The notes under the pieces are model-generated. The model ran no database searches, was not told the DNA's origin, and worked only from the letters and a program-made list of their open reading frames with translations. A DNA stretch of 64,000 nt from Physcomitrium patens (taxonomy: Eukaryota > Streptophyta > Bryopsida > Funariales > Funariaceae), in assembly GCF_000002425.4 (NCBI RefSeq), contig NC_037258.1, positions 3,339,003-3,403,002 on the forward strand, read 5' to 3'. Within the stretch, counting starts at the first letter, position 1. Every line of letters begins with the position of its first letter. Below are positions 48,235 to 61,559 of this stretch, in pieces. Both the position numbers and the translations under genes were made by a program.

Positions 48235-51200
48235 ATGGATGAAGGAGATATTGGAGCTGTAGACGACTCTCACGCCCTAGTTGTTCTTCCTTTGGAAAAT
48301 AACGTCGCGGATGAAGGGCCGCGCAATGAGCTCCTTCAAATGCAAAGAATCCGTGAGCTGGACATGGAGCCATTAGAGGAGGAAGCTGATTCTGAAGCTG
48401 GTCATTCCCTCAGTTACAATGACTCAAGGTTTTTGCTTGCATCAATGCCCTTGATACCCCCTCTATTATTCCTTAGCGATTGCCGGCCTCAATGAAACAT
48501 TGGTCTTAGTTGTTGACCTTGGCCATCGATTTCGTACATCCTGTGTAACGTCTAATCGAGGTCGGATTCTCGTCAACTTTGGCTAGTGCCCTCTATCGAT
48601 TTATGAATATGATTAAATGGACATTATCTTTCCCGCTCCTCCCTCCACGCTTCCGATTTTTGAAGCTTTACAGCTTCTTCCTCCTCTCGCGGAACACGTC
48701 CATGCTTGTAAAGTGTTCTGGCGAATTCGTGGAATTGTTCCTTTAAATATTAAACTGGGTTTTGCGCCACTTAATTAACATTTCTAAGATCGTTTGACTC
48801 TATTTACTTCGAGGCGTGCTGTGATCAAACTAGATTCAGGGCATTTGTAATCGTAACCGAGCTCGACCTCGTGTGTTAATGTAGGTCTCAAAGTTCGATC
48901 GCAATTAATGGAATTAATTTGTAATGACCATCTCTCTCGGTCCGCGAATGCTCGTCCTTAGCGTAGTTCAATGGCTTAGGTCAAAGTCTTAGTCTTGCAC
49001 ATTCTGGTTCTGTTCGGAGGGGTATAAAGGACCTGAGCCTTGGAATTCTCAGCTGCAATTCTACGCTTTTGGAAGTTGCGAATAGTGATGCCTTTGAGAA
49101 CTCCTGTACACCGAGATTGATCTTAACCTGTATTGTCTTGTAGGATGGTGTGTTTCAGTAGAATGTTCTTTCAACAATTCGTATCAGGTGGCGGTAGAGC
49201 ATTTTAGAGATTGAAAGCATAATGAAGATGAAGGGGAGCCACTCAGGATGAGTATATATGTGAAGAAGAGTGTTGATGTTCAATTCCTTGAGTCACTCAA
49301 AAGATTCCTATTAAAAAATATCAGGACTAGTTGAAAAAGATTACCTTTCATTTATGAACCGTTGAATTTTGGAGGTTGTCGTACTTCGAATCAACGCTCC
49401 TGATTTTCTCGATGAAAGTCCTGAACATCAATTGACATTTTAGCAAAGTTTGTTAGTCTGGTATGCTAATGAACCTGAGTTTGATACCTTAATTTGATGT
49501 CAGGATCGCATCCTTGTTGGATATAGGTTGTACATACACTGTTCACGATCGTTACAGAATTTATATTGCTGCTATTCGAGCTGCTGCTACTGATGCTTTA
49601 CACTGACTTCAGATAGTTACAGCTTTGCTAGCATGTGGCTGAAGAAAAATTCAATCTCGGTTAAACATGCCAAGAGTTTGATCTTCGCGATTTATGCTGA
49701 AAATTTTAATGACCAAAGCCTTAAGCCAGATTCCCAATTCGCACGAATGTTTAATGAATAGTTATTGCATCATCCTAATTCTGGAGACGTAAATCAGGTT
49801 ACGATGTTTATCAATGTTTCACTCGGGCGCAAATCAGAACTAGTCTCTCTTCCTTTCATAAGAATGACATCGAGATAACCGGTCTGCTTGAGTACAGGTT
49901 CATGTCTGGCACAGATTAGTCTAATATAGATGGTGATTGCAGTCTATTAGCATAGTCAATCTGAAGATATTGAAGTGTTAGAAAGTTGATCTATATTGGT
50001 CTTACATCCGGAATTGCTTGTGGCTGGGTTCAGTTCAGGTGGACGAGGGGATGGAGGCGGTGGTCAAATGGGTGGATTTACTTTCGACACCAACTTGGCT
50101 TCCATGCACACTTATTTAGGAGGTAGACTTGTGTAATGGCTTGGATGTGCTCCGTCTATTGCATCATGGTCAATGAGACATTTGATTTTTATAGAGAAGT
50201 GTGCATTATGATAAGAACATTGTCTTGGTTCTGTCGCGCGGTCGATGTTCTGTACGAGTGATGTGAGTCTTCGGCATTCTGGTTGCGAAATCCAGAGATT
50301 TCAGAACTTGTTTCTAGGCGTATGAGCCTTTGAAATTAATGTAATATCTCGTATCTGTCCGCTGGGCAGTGTGTGCTAGCTCTGACCAGCGTATTAATGT
50401 CGCTTTTTAGGCTCAGGTTTGTTTCGTGTTATATAGCGTTTAGAGAAGCGTAATAAATAATTTCTCATGTAAGCTTTTGTTGATGTCATGATGCAGAGGT
50501 CGATGATGTACACAGTAGTCGCTCCTTTGCCGATGGTGGTGCGCTCCTTACGCTGCCAATGTTCTATCTGGAAGGTAAGTTTCTGAATTTTGTAGCTTAG
50601 AGATCATTTTATTTATGAATGAAGATTTTAATGGCACTCTGAGCAGAACAATTAGTTTGTCATGAGGAGCCTGACTTTTGGATTCGATATGGACACGTGC
50701 AGGGATAGTATTATTCCCTGAAGATACACTACCGCTCCGAGTTCTGCAACCAAGATTTAAGGCTGCAGTAGATAGAGCTATGCGAAATGACGAAGCTTTG
50801 AATACAATTGGTGTGATACATGTACGAGCAAGAGATGGGCATGTCCACGTCGCATCTATTGGGACGACTGCTGAAGTAAGTGTGATTAAGTTATGGAACA
50901 TGTCTGTTACTTTGTTGCTCAACCATTCTTTTTGCATGATGCTTGCCTTCTGTTGTTGATTCTGGTAGTTTGACACGACCTTGACTTTACTAGGTGTTGA
51001 AATTCTTATTTTTATATATATTCATCGTTATTTTTGGTGCTAGTTTCACCGATGTTCAAGGTATCCCAGCTTGAAAGCTTAATTGATGTTATGGGATTCA
51101 TTTTGCAGATTCGTCAACTACGCCATCTCACCGATGGCTCCATAAATGTGGTAACTAAGGGTCGCCAACGGTTCCGCGTCTGCAAAGCTTGGACTGAAGC

Positions 51201-54136
51201 TGATGGAGCAGTATGTGGCTCCTTCCCTGCTGTCCTTTTTAGTTCGACGATCCTAGTAGTGCATCTCACAATGTTGCTGTTCTCGGCGATTTACTCTGGA
51301 TGGTCTGTGATATTTCGTTTGACATAGGGTATCTTGGTTAAGTTTTGCTGTTGGAAGTAGTCTCTTACACCTTCTTGAATCTTTAAATTTTCAAATTCAA
51401 TAGTTTGATTTAGCTCTCAAGCCCATTGAGCTTCCTTCAGTTTTTATATTTCTATTTCTTTTCTCGAATCAACACAGCTCCTTTACGTAAATTGACCGGA
51501 GAATTTATCTGTTATAACTTTTGTGTGAGACACTTATGATGATCTCTGGACTGTTCAGATATATGGGTTATGGTATACTTATTGTTTTGACAACTCATGA
51601 ATTTTGACTGATGCGTTCGCAGTTGTTTGCTCAAGTTCAAATTATCGAAGAGAAAATTCCTTTGCATGTTCCAAGAGATGCATTCAGCCACCTAGCCGCA
51701 GTTTCTGCCTTCCACAGCGGCAAAGTCCCTCGTGCAGCTACAACATCTTCACTTCTGCATGAGCAAAGCGATGATGAGGCAGGTCTTCAAGCTGATGTTG
51801 ACGGTTCTGATGATTTCGAGTCCGATTCTGGACCTGAAGCAAGGTTGCTGCGAAGGTCGATGCTGCGAACATTGTTTGCAACTCCGCCGAACCTATTGCT
51901 AATTATGTCTTTACGTGTATACAGATTAAAATTTTAGAACATAAATTAGTGTAGGTCTCAAGCTTTCTTCTTGAACAGTTTGAAGGTCTTATTTGCCTTC
52001 AATTCGAATCGAAAATAGATGAACGTTTATGAACCTGGCTTCGTGCAGTCTGATATTAGTGCTTAAATGGTGACGCCTGTAATAAGTTTATATTAAGCAT
52101 GGTTCCAGAATCCAGTATAGTTGTTGCATCTAAATTTCTGGCTCTAAGACTCCGCATATATGAAGTTGGCAGTTTATTTACCGAACTAAGTGCCATGAAA
52201 ATTGTGGCTTACTGCAAAATTACCTCGTTGTTGACTGGTGTTCTTTGTTCTGTGAAGGCTGACACGATTTGCAAGTGAGAGCACTGAGCTTCTTCGGGCT
52301 CTGGAAAGAGTAGTGGGAGAAGATGAAAGCAGTGAGAGGGAGAGGTTGAGATGGTGGTTTCGAAGAAGAAGAGTTCGTCGAAGAAGCTTTGACGATTTTG
52401 AAGTAGGAAATGATAGAGGTGAAGAACCTGAATCAAGTGGAGAATTGCGTTTAGGCGATGCATTACATAGCAATGAACGACGTGTGTACCCTGGAGAGCC
52501 TTCTGGAATCTCTAATGGGCATTCGACGAGTGTGAAAAGGCCTCCTGAAGGTGGTCGTGGTGGTTGTTGGAAGGCCTGGGCTGCTGATGCAGGGAAATGG
52601 AGATGCAAAGCCCAGCGATCAGCCTGGCCTTATTGGGTCTACCGCCAATTTGATGCCTATGATTTGGCAAGGAGAGCTGCTGGTATGATTGTATCCAAAT
52701 TGGATTTGCGGTCTCTTGCACCCAATTGCATACCACAGGAGCAAAGAGTTAGGGTGGTGTACTGAATAATGATTGTTACTTCGTTCCGTTAACGTCGTTT
52801 TTCAAATGATCGTTCAGGAATTTTTATCTACAGGTCATTCGTTTTTCTCTGCGAGTCAATCAGTGAAAAGGATTTTGAATTATAAGTATTAATGGGTCAT
52901 TCAAATTTCCTCTTTACATAAGTTCGTTTTGTGCCCCGAATTCGTCTTAGTATTGGTTATTTTGGTTTTTCAGCTAGAGAGTGTAACGTCCTTGTGTTTT
53001 TGACAGACATGTTAAGGCAGATGGCCGAACTTCCTCGTGTGGAAGCTATGGTCCGTACACCTTCTTTGCTGTCTTATTACATAGCCAGTAACATGCCTCT
53101 TCAAGATGCTACCCGGCAGGAACTTCTTGAAGTTGATGGAACCGTGTATCGTCTGCGACGGGAAATTGAGTTGTTGGAGTCAATGGATCAGCTTCGCTGC
53201 AAACGATGCTTGGTGGGTCAATAACCTTCATGTAATGCTCTTGCAATATGAGCACGTTTCAAGAATGTTGCAGTGTTGTTGCAGATTTAGCTACACGCTT
53301 GCCTCTACAAAGTTTGCTGGTTGCAGAATTGTTGAAAATAATTTTATGGATTCTGTCACATCTAATATATGAACATTTTTTTGAGTAACTATGAATTCGG
53401 TTTGAAGTTAAGAATTTGCAATATGGAGCTTTGACGGAGGGAATGCTTCGAGGCTCAGTTCATAACTGGTAATTATGTATTTTCAGGATATAAAAGCAAG
53501 GCGTAGTGAGATGCTTGTGATGTCAGCAGAAGGGCCCATCAGTGCTTACGTCAACGCACATGGCTATGTTCACGAGACTCTCACTTTGCAACGAGCTTGT
53601 AGGCTCGTCTTGGCTGGGCAGCCTCAGACGGCCAACAGCTGGTTTCCTGGGTTAGTCATCTCTTCTTTGGGCGATGTTCTGATTCTACGTGTTTCGCATT
53701 TGGTAAATATCTGATTTCATTTTCGTATGAGAAAGGATACATTTGGTTACTTTTGATACCATGAACTGTAATGACCTAATGAATTACCTCATATTCATCA
53801 CGTACTAGTTGCCGTTTGTATTTATATTGATGGTGGCGAACAGAGGTTTTCCAATAGCATAAGGTCGAGTGTGGTAAGTACGACGAATTTTGCTTTTATT
53901 GATGCCTACTGACTACCTCAATATGTAAAATCATAAAACGGATATCAACAGTTGACATCGTGCATAGCTGTTTAAACCACCTGTGTTCATTCGGTTGCAG
54001 GTACGCCTGGGCTTTAGCCGAGTGCTCTGCCTGTACTGAGCACATGGGATGGCGATTCACAGCTGTTGCCAAGGAAACCAGACCGAAGGCTTTTTGGGGC
54101 ATTCGCAGGTCACAACTGGCAGATAACAGTTCTTAG
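48235..54136 (+). CDS. CRBN: Plant cereblon homologue (Lon N-terminal domain plus CULT domain), 10 exons
   Basis: Exons: 48235-48428, 50034-50122, 50497-50574, 50703-50875, 51109-51210, 51623-51843, 52258-52682, 53007-53212, 53487-53650, 54001-54136. All introns are GT-AG, and the 1,788 coding bases give 595 residues. The Lon-type substrate domain starts near residue 110 (LTLPMFYLEGIVLFPEDTLPLRV) and includes TIGVIHVRAR and TKGRQRFRV. An acidic, Arg-rich linker at about 245-370 is longer than usual. The CULT domain has zinc cysteines Cys492/Cys495 (RCKRC) and Cys559/Cys562 (ECSACTEH). It also has a three-tryptophan cage, Trp548, Trp554 and Trp568, with the same 6- and 14-residue spacing as Trp380/386/400 of human cereblon. 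Cereblon is the substrate receptor of a CUL4-DDB1 ubiquitin ligase. In plants the ligase role is expected from homology and not shown here. Intron 1 is 1.6 kb. Confidence 0.95.
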
Positions 54137-55960
54137 AACTGTTGTAAACCTCTCATGGAATGTTAAGCAGTCTGGATAAGTTCATCTTCAATGATTTTGT
54201 AGATTAGTCACACTGAAAAAGCTTCAGGTTGGTTGCATGTAGTTTATTGCTTTGAATATGGCCATAGACCACAGCATGACTCGTGTCAATGTTATGAAAT
54301 GTGCAGGTTTTTTCTTTTCTTTTTTTCTTCTTTTTCTTTTCTTTTTTCAAATCTTCCTTCCTCTTGTGGAAGTGCCACTGTTCACGAACTGAAGAACTTA
54401 TTGAGGCCTCTGAAACCTGGTGCTTGGTCGCACTAGTTCTCACGAGCTATCATCTCATCGTAATAGGTTAGTTGAATTCAGCTTTTATCCCCTACTGGAG
54501 TTGTCTTCAGAAGGCAGTATTTGCCAGATAGGTTGTTCATTCTTGATATAAATTCTGTGTTCTCTGAACAAGCCTCCTTCATTGAGATCAGCTCCATTAA
54601 GGACCATGTGGTTATTTTTACAATATTAACTTCAAGTCAGTTTCGACGTCGTAAGTGTTTGGTTATCAGATACCATAATATTATTTCATTTACATTAAGA
54701 AACCGTCTATTATTGATTTCCGAACATGCTACTCAAATGGAGCAACAAGTGCGAATTTTAATATTTAATATTGAGCACTGTTTACGAGAATCGTAATTGT
54801 AACTTTCAAAATAATAAAATTTTTATCGTTTGTTAATACGACTGAGACAATTCTAGAATGCTTTTAGTCATTACTAAACTGCATATATCTTTTATTATTT
54901 TACCTTACAAACTATTATTTTCTTTTGTACTGAAAATTTTATTCAATTGTTTTAAAACTAGTTATTATTTTTAACACAAGTTTGTTAAAAACTTTTACAT
55001 ATTTACAAATCAATAATTGGGTTCATTACAATGAATAATATTTTTATTAAAATGTATTAAAAAATATATATTTAATTGGTAACCATAAAAGTATACATTG
55101 TCTATGTCATCATTTCATATATATATGCATATAAGAATATTAAATCAATCCACATGTTTCAAGGTCCATGGTAGAGAGATTGAACTATTTTGGTGGAGGT
55201 AGAAATTATATTTTATTGATGATATTGTTGGTTAAACTATTGACATATTGCATGAGGCATAGTCTATTTTAATAAAAACAACTAAAGGTAAAAGAAATTA
55301 AGAAGACTAAAGCAAAGCTATGGTGTAATGTAACCTCCATTAGAACAATTTGGTGTGCTCTCCATTGGATCTTCAAACATGTGGTTTAATTTAAAATTTA
55401 AGTGGATCAATTTGATATTCTCCCATATATATTCATTATAAACTTAATAAGTGTACTACTATAATTAAAATAGTCTTAATAAGTATTGATATAATAATTT
55501 TCCACAAAAAGATTCATGATATCACACTGTATTTTTCAATTGATCTCAAGTGTTTGTTTAACAAATTCGTAATCCATTTCAAGCATGTTACCAATTAATT
55601 TATGCACAACGTGAATAAGTGGGAAAAAGAGAGACAAATCTCTCCATATGTGTATATAATCTCTCTCTTTATATTTGTATATAAGATAGCATGATCGCTT
55701 TTCAAAAGAAACGTTGTATGAGTCATGACAGTTCCGTCATAGCAGGGCTTTTAAAATTGAAAAGAATCGATATGCATTCTCGTGGAATGTCGTAGTAACA
55801 CTAATATTCATGTTTTCAAAACATGCAACTGCGAGTCAAGGTTACATTGGCTGAACCTAGGAAGCAAGATTACACGCCAATGAACTCTGCAACTCCAAAG
55901 CGGATTTCATTCAGATGAAATACTCACTAGGAACTGCAAAAGAAAAAAGGAAGGGTTAGT
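54137..55960. other. 3' flank of cereblon gene and AT-rich spacer
   Basis: The first 600 bases or so are probably 3' untranslated sequence, with a T/C-rich tract at 54,308-54,348. From 54,800 the DNA is AT-rich without a supportable gene. Composition recovers after about 55,680, next to the 3' end of the minus-strand gene. Confidence 0.45.
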
Positions 55961-55964
55961 AAAC

Positions 55965-57282
55965 CTAAGAACTGCCATGAGCTTCAGATTTCGAGACTGG
56001 GAGTTCTAGCTCGGTTTTGTGTTCCTCTTTCTGATTATACAAATCCTGCACCACTTCACCAATTCCCTCGGTGGCAACCAGCTTCTCCTGTAGTTTCTTA
56101 ATTTGGGACTCTTCCATTGTCTCCTCTATTTTCTCACCGACCTCTTGGAGTATTTCTTTGGCCTTCGCCTTGTACTCTTCGCCATCAGGGTCTACATGGT
56201 CTTCATCAGGGTGTACTCCACTTGTGCCAACTGCAAATCGTTTAGCTGTGACTGTCTTGTGTGTGCCAAATTCCAGGACATGGACATTACCCTGAGGCGC
56301 CTCATCTTGACCAGCAGTTGCTTCTGCTGCGTAATTTCTGGCCCATCCTATCCAGATTGGTTGCTTGTTAGCAAGCAATGATTCTCTGCAATGTGCCGGA
56401 CAAGAATTTTTAGAACCGAACACAGTGTAAGTTCGGTAATCCACCTAAACTACGTAACCAGGACAGATGGCAATCCGATCCATAGATAAGCCGAATCGAC
56501 GCTTATTTGCGATGTAAAGAAAAAGAAATATAAAGAAGTAAAGCTTGGGCTAGATACTAAGTGTGACTTGGGCCATCTAAGTTTGCCTTGAACCAACCTC
56601 AACTTTCCTATCAAAGGAGTCAAGGATGGCATAGAGGTCTAAGAAAGGAAACAGTTCTACACATACCTTGACTCCGTAAGGGATAACCCATCTGCATCAA
56701 ACGACGAATTCACAGTTTATAAGCACACATACTAACATTTCAATCCAAGGAAAAATAGGAAAATCAGTGCAGCCCACACAAATCAAATTCCAAATGCCTA
56801 GCAGTTGCAATTTACTCGTACCGATTGTGGGGCTACACCCATATTCCCCCCCCGTCCAGGGTGGTTTGGACCAAAACTGTAGAGGAGTCAAAACCACAAC
56901 AGCAAGAAAATGGAGCCATTCAACAAATACTCCAACAATATAGCATATTTACACTGTCTCAAAAACGGCCTCAGTGGCAAAGCACACACCAGCATGAGAT
57001 GTCGACGCCACAAATCCTCGCACCGGCTGCGACGACAATGCCACTCCTCTCTGTCCACGCAAAAACCAAAACCCCAATACCCATTATCTCTCATATCTTC
57101 TTACACATTTCAAACCACAGTCACCGATCACACAAGTACACCCTCCCTTGAAACAAACCCACAAAACCCAACTAAAATTCCCAAATCGCTCAATAACCCA
57201 ACACTCCATCGACTCTAACCTGTGACAACACGGAGAGCCGCGCCCTCGACGCTAAGCGAGCAAGCGACCCATGCATCCCCAT
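55965..57282 (-). CDS. Small, probably mitochondrial protein of unknown function, 3 exons
   Basis: The best model has exons 57282-57220, 56691-56667 and 56383-55965, in phase, giving 168 residues. The start MGMHGSLARLASRARLSVLS is rich in Arg, Ser, Ala and Leu without acidic residues, typical of a mitochondrial presequence. The middle has NKQPIWIGWARNYAAEA. Then comes a conserved-looking, charged C-terminal half (KEILQEVGEKIEETMEES, KKLQEKLVATEGIGEVVQDL) that would form helices or a coiled coil. The 25-base middle exon and the AG choice at its end are uncertain; an acceptor 2 bases earlier exists but breaks the frame of this model. I do not recognise the family. It is divergently arranged with the ORF at 57,491, their starts only about 200 bases apart. 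Confidence 0.65.
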
Positions 57283-57490
57283 CTCAGTGAAAGTGGCTCC
57301 CTCAAAGCTCTCCCCCGAAGCCGATCGACACTGCCCCACGTGACGATTAACAGAATCTGGTGTTGCTTTCTACCGATCGTTCCTCTTAGCCCTTGCAAAA
57401 TCCGCTGCAAATTGACACAAAAATTGGTAATCTACACAATCCACAAGAGGCAACCATGATGCATTACAGCGTTAATGGTTTCGGCTCAGC

Positions 57491-57865
57491 TTGCCTGCCC
57501 GCGGTCAGCACTGTACCCTACAGGGCCCTTCACCGTCCCAAGGGGATGAGCTTCGCCCTCCACCTGAGCCCCTTTCCAAGAGACGCTCTTGGTGGGTTCC
57601 ACGTGGTGGCGTCCGGGAGCGCCTCAGTGGTGGGCCTCCATTGGACACCGCCATGCACGACGGTCGGAGCCAATCGTGGCACATCATCGAACTGTACGGA
57701 TCGTTCCCATCCACCTGGAACCGCGTTCGCTTGGACTGTTCGTTCGTAAGGATGAAGTCATCAAACTTGCGTGTCTCCGTTTGCGGGTTCGATGGATGGG
57801 TGGATAGAATGTGGGATGAATGGCGGAACTGGATGAGAAATGGTTTCAAGTTGTTGAAAGATTAG
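57491..57865 (+). CDS. Hypothetical 124-residue ORF
   Basis: A single open frame of balanced composition, with a C-terminal half that looks like real protein (SQSWHIIELYGSFPSTWNRV, then DGWVDRMWDEWRNWMRNGF). The N-terminal half overlaps another frame, starting at an ATG at 57,456, that reads MHYSVNGFGSACLPAVSTVP and resembles a transit peptide. A frameshift or a short intron may therefore join the two. AT-rich DNA begins just after the stop. No known domain is seen. Confidence 0.4.
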   Translation: MPARGQHCTLQGPSPSQGDELRPPPEPLSKRRSWWVPRGGVRERLSGGPPLDTAMHDGRSQSWHIIELYGSFPSTWNRVRLDCSFVRMKSSNLRVSVCGFDGWVDRMWDEWRNWMRNGFKLLKD

Positions 57866-58265
57866 GAATAAATGCAAAATAAATTTTTTGTGCTTCCTCC
57901 CCTTCGAACATCTTTTGTGGGCGCTCTCTATAGAACCATTGTTAAACTAGTCAAAAGAAACTAGATTGTTTTCTAATATTTATGGGTTTATGGGATTGTA
58001 TTTCATCTTTTTCCATCTATCAAGGATTTGGTTGCCCCTTGGGGCTCCTTGGGATCATACTATAAAGTTGCCAAACAAATTTCAGGACTTTTGACTAGTT
58101 CTATTCTTGAGTTCCTTTTAATAAAATTGTATTTTGTTTTTGATTGATTTTGTTAAAAATTATGATTTTTTTAATATAGACATGCACACAAAAATATATA
58201 CACAATTAATTTATGCTCTTGATTCTCAAAAATAAAAAAACTATTTATAAAATGTCATTTGTATA

Positions 58266-58310
<45 letters not shown>

Positions 58311-59239
58311 TTAAACGTCATAAGTACCAAAAATATTAATATTAATAATCACAATTATTTTTATTTAATTTTAAATTATATTTATAATAATAAAATTAAT
58401 TAATGAACTTGGTTAAATTTATTGAAATTATAAATTAAGATTTTGTAAATTTATTGCATCATAGTTTATGTTGATTTTTTTATTCACATATGTTTTTATG
58501 GACCTTATATTTTCATAAAATATGCATAACATTATATTTTTCAATAGTTCAAAGTTAATACAGTATTATGTAAAATTACATACATTTAGGATTGATTTAT
58601 AGAGAATTTCCAATTGAAAATCTTTCAAATAAGTTTTTTATTATAATAGAATATGAAAAATAAATATTATAAATACTTCAGTAAATAAATGCAAAACATA
58701 ATTTTTTAATTAGTGGAATTACAAATAAATCAAAGGTTTTTGTTGGTATCATAATTTTCAAATTGTATATTGTGGAATTATATTTTAATAGTATAATTTA
58801 AGAATATACCTAGTATATTTTTGTAAAATAAATAAACATATTATTATTATTATAGTACCAATAATAATTACAATGATTTAAGTATTATAAAATGTTAAGC
58901 ATGTTAAGATCAAAGGCTTATAACTCTTCCTAAAGTTTATTACACTTTAAAAATATATTTATATCTTGTAATATCTCTTAAAATGTTAAAATGTTTTTGA
59001 CTTAGAGGGTCCTTAAACCTTGAAACCCACTTTGAAAGGTCATGATTCAAAGACTTGTAAAGATCTTTTGCTTGATACAAAATTATTTTTCTAAAAGTCT
59101 AATTTTTGAGATGGCATAAAGTAAAAAAAACCATAATATGGACTAAATCATTCTTTTATTATGAATCTAACTATAATAGCTTATGTCTTAATTGTAAAAA
59201 ATCAAAATAATAATTAAAAAAATTATACATTTTTTAAAT

Positions 59240-59303
<64 letters not shown>
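59240..59303. repeat. Compound (TA)n(GA)n microsatellite
   Basis: An alternating AT run to about 59,262 changes directly into about 20 GA units ending at 59,303. Confidence 0.95.
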
Positions 59304-59306
<3 letters not shown>

Positions 59307-61559
59307 TTATATGGATTCTTAAATTTTTTTAAAAACCACTTGCAAAGTTTTGTTAAATGTTTGTAAATTTTAACATTGACTCTTAATTTATAAATATAAT
59401 ATCTTTTTCTTTAAAAAATAATTCAATAATTTTTTATTGTACTTTATTTTAGAATTATATTCTCAAAAGACTTTATTTTAATGTTTTAAAAAAGTTTACA
59501 AGTTAATTTTTTTTACCAATAATAATTATATTTTTAAAAAAATACTTTTAAAGCATATCATAGATTAAAGTTAAACAATAACATGAGTTAAAAACCTTTA
59601 ATACAATTCCATCTATTGCAATCACTTGTTTTTATTTTAAAAAAATTAATTAGAGATATATTACTGTTATTGTCAATATTATTACTTATATTTTTATGAG
59701 AGAAAACCAATTATCTTTATCAAAATAAGTAGTAGAACATTAACTAAAGTATAGAAATAATTTAAAACTTTTAAATTTTTTATATTAAAATTTGTTTTAG
59801 ACGAAAAGATTAGTATTATAATATATTAAATAACTTACACCAAAGACTTAATATATCATAAAATAGACTAATATTTTTTGAAATATTTTTTATTTTATTT
59901 ATAAAAACGATTATCATTTAAAAATAATAATATTTAAGAATATATTATATTTTTATAAAATAAAATTCATAAATTTCAGAAAAAATAAAATTTAAAAACT
60001 AAAATTTTATTTTGTATTTTTTCTTGAAATTTTAGTTTAATCTTGAGTAATGATAACTTTTAACAAAAATTTACTCAAAGGCTAAAAAAGTTAGAATTAT
60101 TTTTAATTATATCAAAATATCTAGAATATATTATTAAAATATATAAAAAACCAGTATTTTATTTTTAATTAAGTAATATTATATTTTTATAGTCTTTTAT
60201 TTACCTTTACAAAAATTATAATACTTATTGCTAGTTTCAAAAATTCAAATCCGAGAAATAATATATTAGTTTAAATGACATTTTTTTCTAACTTATTTCT
60301 TTTAATTTTAATGAATTCTAATCTAAAAATGTTGAATACATTCTACCTAATAATTTATATTTGATATGTTTTATAACTATATATATAAGAAATATAAAGG
60401 AATAATTAAAGAAATATTTATTTTTTAAATTTATTTAATAATAATATCAAGTTTAAAAATTAATATCCAATCTTAATTATAAATATTTTTGAATTCCCAT
60501 TGTGATTACTTAAAAAACAAATAGAAATAAAAAATATTTTTTTTTGATATTGAATATATAAAGCATATTTTCTTATTTTAAGTATATCTCTCTAATATAT
60601 ATTGTTGCAAAAGAAAAAAATATATATGTTAAAAAATATTTTTTTTGCTAACTCTTAAGTCATTAGAGCTAGTTATTCAAATACCCCAAAGCTTATAATT
60701 ATTTTCTCCTTTATCTCTATCCAAATCTCTTTTCATCTTAACTTGTGCAAGGTTCTTTTTTTGGATCTCAACTTTTTTGGTTTTCCCAAAAATGATCAAA
60801 TAACTTTAAAACTTAGAGGCAGCTCATTACAATATCTTATAACTCATTTGCCAATCTAAATTTTTTTATTATTGTCTGTACAAAAGAAAAGATTATAAAC
60901 AAATTCAAACCTCCATCTTTATCAAGTAGATCTATATTAAATTTTTAAATCTATATAGAATTGTCTTATGTCACCTTCAAATTTTTTATTGATGCAATTA
61001 ATATGATATCTATACTATAATATAGAACAACTTTAAGCATAAAATTATTAATTTGATTTTTATTCTTCATAACATCTAAGACAATCATAATTATTTTATT
61101 TATTAATGATCTTTTAATAATTTTTTGATCTTCCTTAAAAATTAGTAGCTTTTGATTAAAAATTAAATTGATTCAAAATAATTTAAATTATTTAAAAAAT
61201 TCAAGAAATTATTAATCATTTTGGTTCTAAATAATTTAAAGAAAGATTCTATAAATTTTGATAGCATTAATTTGTAATGCAAAAATTAATATTTTTATAA
61301 TTCAAAAATATTTTTAACATTTTTTTCTTTTAAAAAATGTATTACTAAATAGATATTTCCTTGAAAGAATCTGAAAAAATTTCATTTCAAAAGGATTTGC
61401 ACCTACTTTAAAAAGACACATTTTAAATTATTATGCTGTACATTTTAAAGCCTCTAAAGTTATGTATCTTAAAGTATTTTATATTTAACTATTTTTTAAA
61501 AAAATTTGGATTTCTTCTCACATTGATTTTGGACTTATTTTGTAATTATTACATATATT

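Noticed and set aside
52186..52736. Minus-strand frames of 74-140 codons
   Set aside because: Antisense of the large seventh exon of cereblon.
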